The translations under genes were made by a program, and so were the position numbers. Under the pieces are notes generated by a model. The model was not told where the DNA came from, did not search any database, and worked only from the letters and a program-made list of their open reading frames with translations. From contig NC_044557.1 in NCBI RefSeq assembly GCF_007565055.1, positions 72,178,595-72,242,594 on the forward strand: a stretch of 64,000 bases of DNA, written 5' to 3'. How positions within the stretch are numbered: position 1 is the stretch's first letter; each line of letters opens with the position of its first letter. Shown piece after piece: positions 59,769 through 64,000 of the stretch. The DNA is from Rhinopithecus roxellana (lineage: Eukaryota > Chordata > Mammalia > Primates > Cercopithecidae).

Positions 59769-60072
59769 GCCAGGCTATCATCTGGTGCAGAGGTCACAAA
59801 CTCAACCATTAGGGATTTGATAGGTCACATAAATGAGGAAATTGAGTAGGTGGGAACTACAGTGAATTAGAAATTGCATGTCCGATTTATAGAGGGAAGT
59901 CACTACTTTATTCTGACCAAATTTATTTCACATAAGTATTTGAACTCCTGAAGCCAAATCTTTCCATTTTACAAGAGAAATTGTCTATCAGTCAAGATTC
60001 AATCAAGAGAACTATGCAAATCCAAATTTTTATGATATATCCCAATTTCTACATGTAGCCAACTAACAGCTT
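59769..60072. other. RSPO2 upstream flank, no gene recognised
   Basis: Nothing recognised. Confidence 0.4.
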
Positions 60073-60172
60073 CTTTTATATTTGTTGATATATGATAGCT
60101 GTACACATTTTGGGGGTACATGTGATATTTTTATACATGTATACAATGTGTAATGATCAGATCAGGTTAAAG
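60073..60172 (-). mobile_element. Short L1 3'-end fragment, minus strand
   Basis: 'gatatatgatagctgtacac', 'gggggtacatgtgatattt' and 'acaatgtgtaatgatcagatc' match the 3' end of an older L1 in antisense. About 100 bases survive. Confidence 0.7.
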
Positions 60173-60501
60173 ACATACACACATATATGCCCTGCTTATC
60201 AATTAAGCTAGTGGGGCTCCAATTTGTGATAGTATTATAACAATATTTCTGTAGACACACCAATGAATAAACTTAGCCTCAAAATATTTTACCGAAGTTA
60301 TAATCCTAACCTTCTCAGAACTGTAGGACACATTCAGCTCAGCAACTGCAGGCCATTTAGTTTTGTGATCATTCATCTATTTACTTGTTTATGCACCAAA
60401 CATTTACAGAGTGTCTATGCTAGAGGAAGGATGTATAGAGAGAAATAAGACATGGTACTTGTCTTTAAGGAGCTTATAAACTACCCAGGAGGTCTGACCT
60501 G
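60173..60501. other. RSPO2 upstream flank, no gene recognised
   Basis: Nothing recognised. Confidence 0.4.
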
Positions 60502-60513
60502 TAAACTAAATTA

Positions 60514-60830
60514 GGCCAGGCACAGTGGCTCATGCCTGTAATCCCAGCACTTTGGGAGACTGAGAGACGGGTGGATTACTTGAGCTCAGGAGTTGGAGAC
60601 CATCCTGGGCAACATGGTGAAACTCTTTTTCTATCAGAAAATACAGAAAAACAATTAGCTGGGCCTGGTGATGTGGCCTGTGGGCTCAGCTACCTGGGAG
60701 GTGGGAGGATTGCTTAAACCAGGGAAACAGAGGTTGCAGTGAGCCAAGATTGCACCACTGCACTCTAGCCTGGGCAACAGAGCAAGACTCTGTCTCAAAA
60801 AAAAACAAGAAAGAAAAGAAAAAGAAAAAC
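60514..60830 (+). mobile_element. AluS-like element with target duplications
   Basis: A diverged full dimeric Alu with a purine-rich tail. TAAACTAAATTA at 60502-60513 and 60836-60847 is a 12-bp target duplication; an extra TAAAC unit lies just before the right copy. Confidence 0.93.
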
Positions 60831-60847
60831 TAAACTAAACTAAATTA

Positions 60848-61604
60848 ATATGTGCATTAACAGCTTATTACAGGAATTTATTTAATGCAAAGAAACAAAC
60901 TTGGGTCATTTAAAAATTAAAACCACAGTTCTGCTTACCCTTTCCCCAATCTCCCATGCACAATTCTCCCCACCTAATCTGCATGTCACATAGGCTAATC
61001 ATTGTATAGACTGAAGGAGTTAGGAATATTTGCTGGCTGTTTCACACTTACTACTGACTAAATTTCATCACTCTACCAAACTGTGCATGCCAAGAAGCTA
61101 GTTACACACCCACCTTCTCAGACACTCTGTATATGTGACTGGACGTATATAACTTAAGATGGAAGAGAAATAAAGACTGTTTTTTGTTGTTTTAACTTTT
61201 CTCATCTTAATTTCTCCCTTATCCCCTATACCTCTTAATACCCTCACCTTAACATTCATTTCCATGTATAGGTAGAACATAGCAAAATACCTGGCATGAT
61301 TTTTATCCAACAGAAAATAATAGAATAAGATTTAATCTCTCTTAAAAAAATGAAAGTATGTCATTTGCCTTTGAGACTTCCTACCTTGAGCCCTACAATG
61401 TAAATAGGTATCAAAATATACTGGACTGAGGAAGGGAGTTAGAATAGTAGGGTTTTTCAGAGTTTGGGAATAATTCAAATTGGAATCATACAATTGGCTG
61501 CTGTCATGTGCAGCAGAGTTTGGGGGTCCCTATATATTTCTTTTTATTCATAGAATAGAAACTATTTATATCCTCTAGAATAAATTATAAGCTATGTTTC
61601 AAGG
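60848..61604. other. RSPO2 upstream flank, no gene recognised
   Basis: Nothing recognised. Confidence 0.4.
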
Positions 61605-61835
61605 ATAGATTGTATTTATTGAGCATCTTCTATGTTTTAGGCACTATGTTAGATTTACGGTTGAATTTAATATTTACAGTTACTAGGTAGTGTTACCACA
61701 TTTCCAGACCTGGGAAACTAGAGTAACTTGTACAAAAGGACACACTAATCAGCGACAGTGTCGGAGTAGACATACAGATTTGTCTAACCCTGGGCCTTGC
61801 TCCTCTCACTAAACTGCACTGCTGCCCTGAAGTAT
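61605..61835 (+). mobile_element. MIR element
   Basis: 'tttattgagcatcttctatg', 'ttaggcactatgttaga', 'actaggtagtgttacca', 'ctgggaaactagagtaactt' and 'ctgggccttgctcctctcac' follow the MIR order. Diverged. Confidence 0.78.
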
Positions 61836-62415
61836 ATCCTTGTTCACTTGGTCACGATTTCACATTTATAGATCCCTTAGCTGCCACTTGATCTTTAAGC
61901 CAAAGAAGTAAAAGAAAGCCAGAGAACAGTTAACAATTTCAAATACAGCTGTACCTGTCCAATTTTTTTAACAAAGCCACAATCTGATTTCAGCCATGGT
62001 CGTAGCAAATACACTAGGCAAAATGCTTGTGAATTGGCTTCCCTGGTAATAAGTAGGATCTGGTAACAAGTACAAACATAAGATAATATTGATTACTCTC
62101 TTGTAATTTATTGTGGGATGGATTGGCTTCACTGAGACCAAAGATAGATACATTTAATATATGCCATTTTACAATGCAAAGAGACAAATTGTCATTGGTT
62201 GCTATTAACATCAACCATCAATGCAATGGTGCTGTCCAGTCTCCCTAACGTCCCTCTTGACCTAGCTGCCTATTTACCCCCACCCATTAGATATATTGTA
62301 TACATTAATAAATGCATATACTTAGGTGGTTATGTGTGCCTGTTGTATGCTTTACACACAGTAATTTTCACTCCTCTATCAAATTGAGGATGCAAATAAG
62401 CCAATTATATGCCAC
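61836..62415. other. RSPO2 upstream flank, no gene recognised
   Basis: Nothing recognised. Confidence 0.4.
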
Positions 62416-62770
62416 TGTATTAGTCTGCTTTCACACTGCTATAAAGAACTGCCCAAGACTGGGTAATTTATAAAGAAAAGAAATTTAATTGACACACAAT
62501 TCCACAATGGCTGGGGAGGCCTCAGAAAACTTACAATCATGGTGGAAGGGGAAGCAGGCACGTCTTACATGGTGGCAGGCAAGAGAAGAAGTGTGAGGGA
62601 GGAACTTCCAAACATTCATAAAACCCATCAGATCTTATGAGAACTCACTCACTCTCATGAGAACAGCATGAGGGAAACTGCCCCCATGAACCAATCACCC
62701 CCTCTCTTGATATGTGGGGATTACAATTTGAGATGAGATTTGGGTGAGGACACAGAGCCAAACCATATCA
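62416..62770 (-). mobile_element. Solo MaLR LTR (MST/THE1 type), minus strand
   Basis: From 'tgtattagtctgctttcac' to 'gccaaaccatatca', about 355 bases, the same family as the copy at 48658-49024 and the same orientation. No internal sequence is attached. The two LTRs are 13.4 kb apart and diverged from each other, so they are independent solo LTRs and not the ends of one provirus. Confidence 0.92.
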
Positions 62771-63465
62771 TCTACCTTTACAGATTCTCAAATCTACATT
62801 AAAGAACATAGATTCTACAGTCAACCAGAAGAAGGTTGAAGAGGGTCTAGTGTGAATCAGGTTCCCTCTTACCCACCCACCTCCCAATCTCGCCAATCTA
62901 TAATCTAGAACTCTAATGAGGTGGGTCCTATACATCTCCTCTGCAACTACAGAAAGAAGTAGGAGAGTAAATATTAAGTATTAATTTCTGGTGTAAATAG
63001 TCTAGGAAGGAAAAGAAATCAGGGCACAAATAGAGCCTCATGTCACTTTCCCTACTGCTCTGAGCCAGTCCCTAACTCAAGCTTTTTTCCAGATCCCAAA
63101 ACCCTTCCATTCAAGGTTATTTCACCACTCCCTCCACATATGTGTTCACTAATTTTTACTATTTAGGATAAATCCAGGTACATGATGAGCCTTTGTTTTC
63201 CTTTCTAAAGGGGCCCATGGTGATGGGAAAATCTACTTCCTACCTAGTATGACCACATTTGCCATTGGACATTCTGATTCCAACTGTAAGAATCTGTGCT
63301 AGTGAAAGAGATTCTCCATGAAATTCCCATGATCCATTCCATGGTGCCCCATTCTTTAATTCCAGCCCTGGCCCCTCAAAATTAGGGGATGTTGATAGTA
63401 TTTTTTTCTAGGAGATTTGTCCATTTACTCTGTGAAATTACTCTACTTTATTAAAAGGGAAGTTT
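62771..63465. other. RSPO2 upstream flank, no gene recognised
   Basis: Nothing recognised. Confidence 0.4.
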
Positions 63466-64000
63466 GGGGAGGCGGAGCAAGATGGCAGAATAGGAACAGC
63501 TCCAGTCTCCAACTCCCAGTGCAAGCGACACAGAAGACCAGTGATTTCTGCATTTTCAACTGAGGTACTGGGGTCATCTCACTAGGGAGTGCCGGACAAT
63601 CGGTGCTGGTCAGCTGCTGCAGACTGACCAGGGAGAGCTGAAGCAGGGCAAGGCATCGCCTCACCTGGGAAGCCCAAGGGGGAAGGGAATCCCTTTTCCT
63701 AGCCGGGGGAACTGAGACACACAACACCTGGAAAATCGGGTAACTCCCACCCCAATACTGCACTTTAAGCAAATGGGCACACCAGGAGAATATATCCCAC
63801 ACCTGGCTGGGAGGGTCCCACGCCCACGGAGCCTCCCTCATTGCTAACAGAGCAGTCTGCTGCGATCTATCCGCAAGGCAGCAGCGAGGTTGGGGGAGGG
63901 GCGCCCGCCATTGCTGAGGCTTAAGTAGGTAAACAAAGCCGCTGGGAAGCTCAAACTGGGTGGAGCTCACAGCAGCTCAAGGAAACCTGCCTGTCTCTGT
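63466..64000 (+). mobile_element. Intact 5' end of an L1 (5' UTR), cut by the window edge
   Basis: Begins at the L1 5' end ('ggggaggcggagcaagatgg') and continues as L1 5' UTR: 'taggaacagctccagtc', 'ggtactggggtcatctcac', 'cacctggaaaatcgggtaac', 'atatcccacacctggctgg' and 'ggggaggggcgcccgccatt'. It is closer to the active-lineage L1PA 5' UTR than the copy at 51001. Because the true 5' end is present, the element may be full length beyond 64000. This region normally carries the L1 sense promoter and an antisense promoter. Confidence 0.92.

Noticed and set aside
59456..59820. Proline- and serine-rich or arginine-rich proteins
   Set aside because: Translations of the CCT/TTC tract on both strands.
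48658..62770. A 14-kb provirus bounded by two MaLR LTRs in the same orientation
   Set aside because: The LTRs are diverged from each other and the interval holds an L1 and unrelated sequence, with no gag, pol or env blocks. They are two solo LTRs.

Overview
This window is primate nuclear DNA, and probably from an Old World monkey. It is dense in Alu, L1, MIR, MaLR LTR and DNA-transposon copies and has almost no protein-coding sequence. The lineage call rests mainly on one young Alu (5774-6070). It carries a set of changes I know from cercopithecid (macaque/baboon-type) AluY derivatives and not from the human AluY consensus. It is flanked by a perfect 16-bp target-site duplication.

The one gene recognised with confidence is RSPO2 (R-spondin 2), on the minus strand. 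Its first coding exon (30639-30732) encodes the signal peptide and the start of the mature protein and ends at a GT splice donor. It lies in a CpG-rich block (about 30.3-31.6 kb) that serves as the promoter and 5' untranslated region. Everything left of 30638 is therefore the first RSPO2 intron downstream of the start codon. Everything right of about 31.6 kb is upstream flanking DNA, with no gene that I can recognise.

Intron side (1-30638): a 5'-inverted L1 at the left edge; a TA/CA microsatellite; an Alu interrupted by a patchwork insertion; a second inverted L1; a minus-strand L1 tail; the Old World monkey Alu; MIRs; about seven further Alus or Alu fragments; a 118-bp L1 tail with clear target duplications; and long stretches of apparently unique sequence, where any cis-regulatory DNA of RSPO2 would lie. 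Upstream side (31.6-64 kb): an ancient minus-strand L1M split by an Alu and by a 2.1-kb truncated L1; a perfect 36-bp inverted repeat; a polypurine GGAA tract; a roughly 700-bp Tigger-like DNA transposon carrying an Alu and a 56-bp patch copied from a repeat found 4.2 kb away; two solo MaLR LTRs; a decayed but full-length L1 (51001-58090) with two Alus nested in ORF1 and ORF2; a CCT/TTC polypyrimidine tract; and the intact 5' end of another L1 leaving the window at 63466.

I found no CRISPR array, operon, rRNA or tRNA gene, and no evidence of an undescribed biological system. The most unusual signals are the two templated-insertion scars (3466-3509 and 46285-46340), the two inverted L1s, and possible extra control features around the RSPO2 start (an upstream ORF, a weak start context and a strong downstream donor site). 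Repeat families are named from memory of their consensus sequences, so boundaries are good to a few tens of bases unless target duplications are given.
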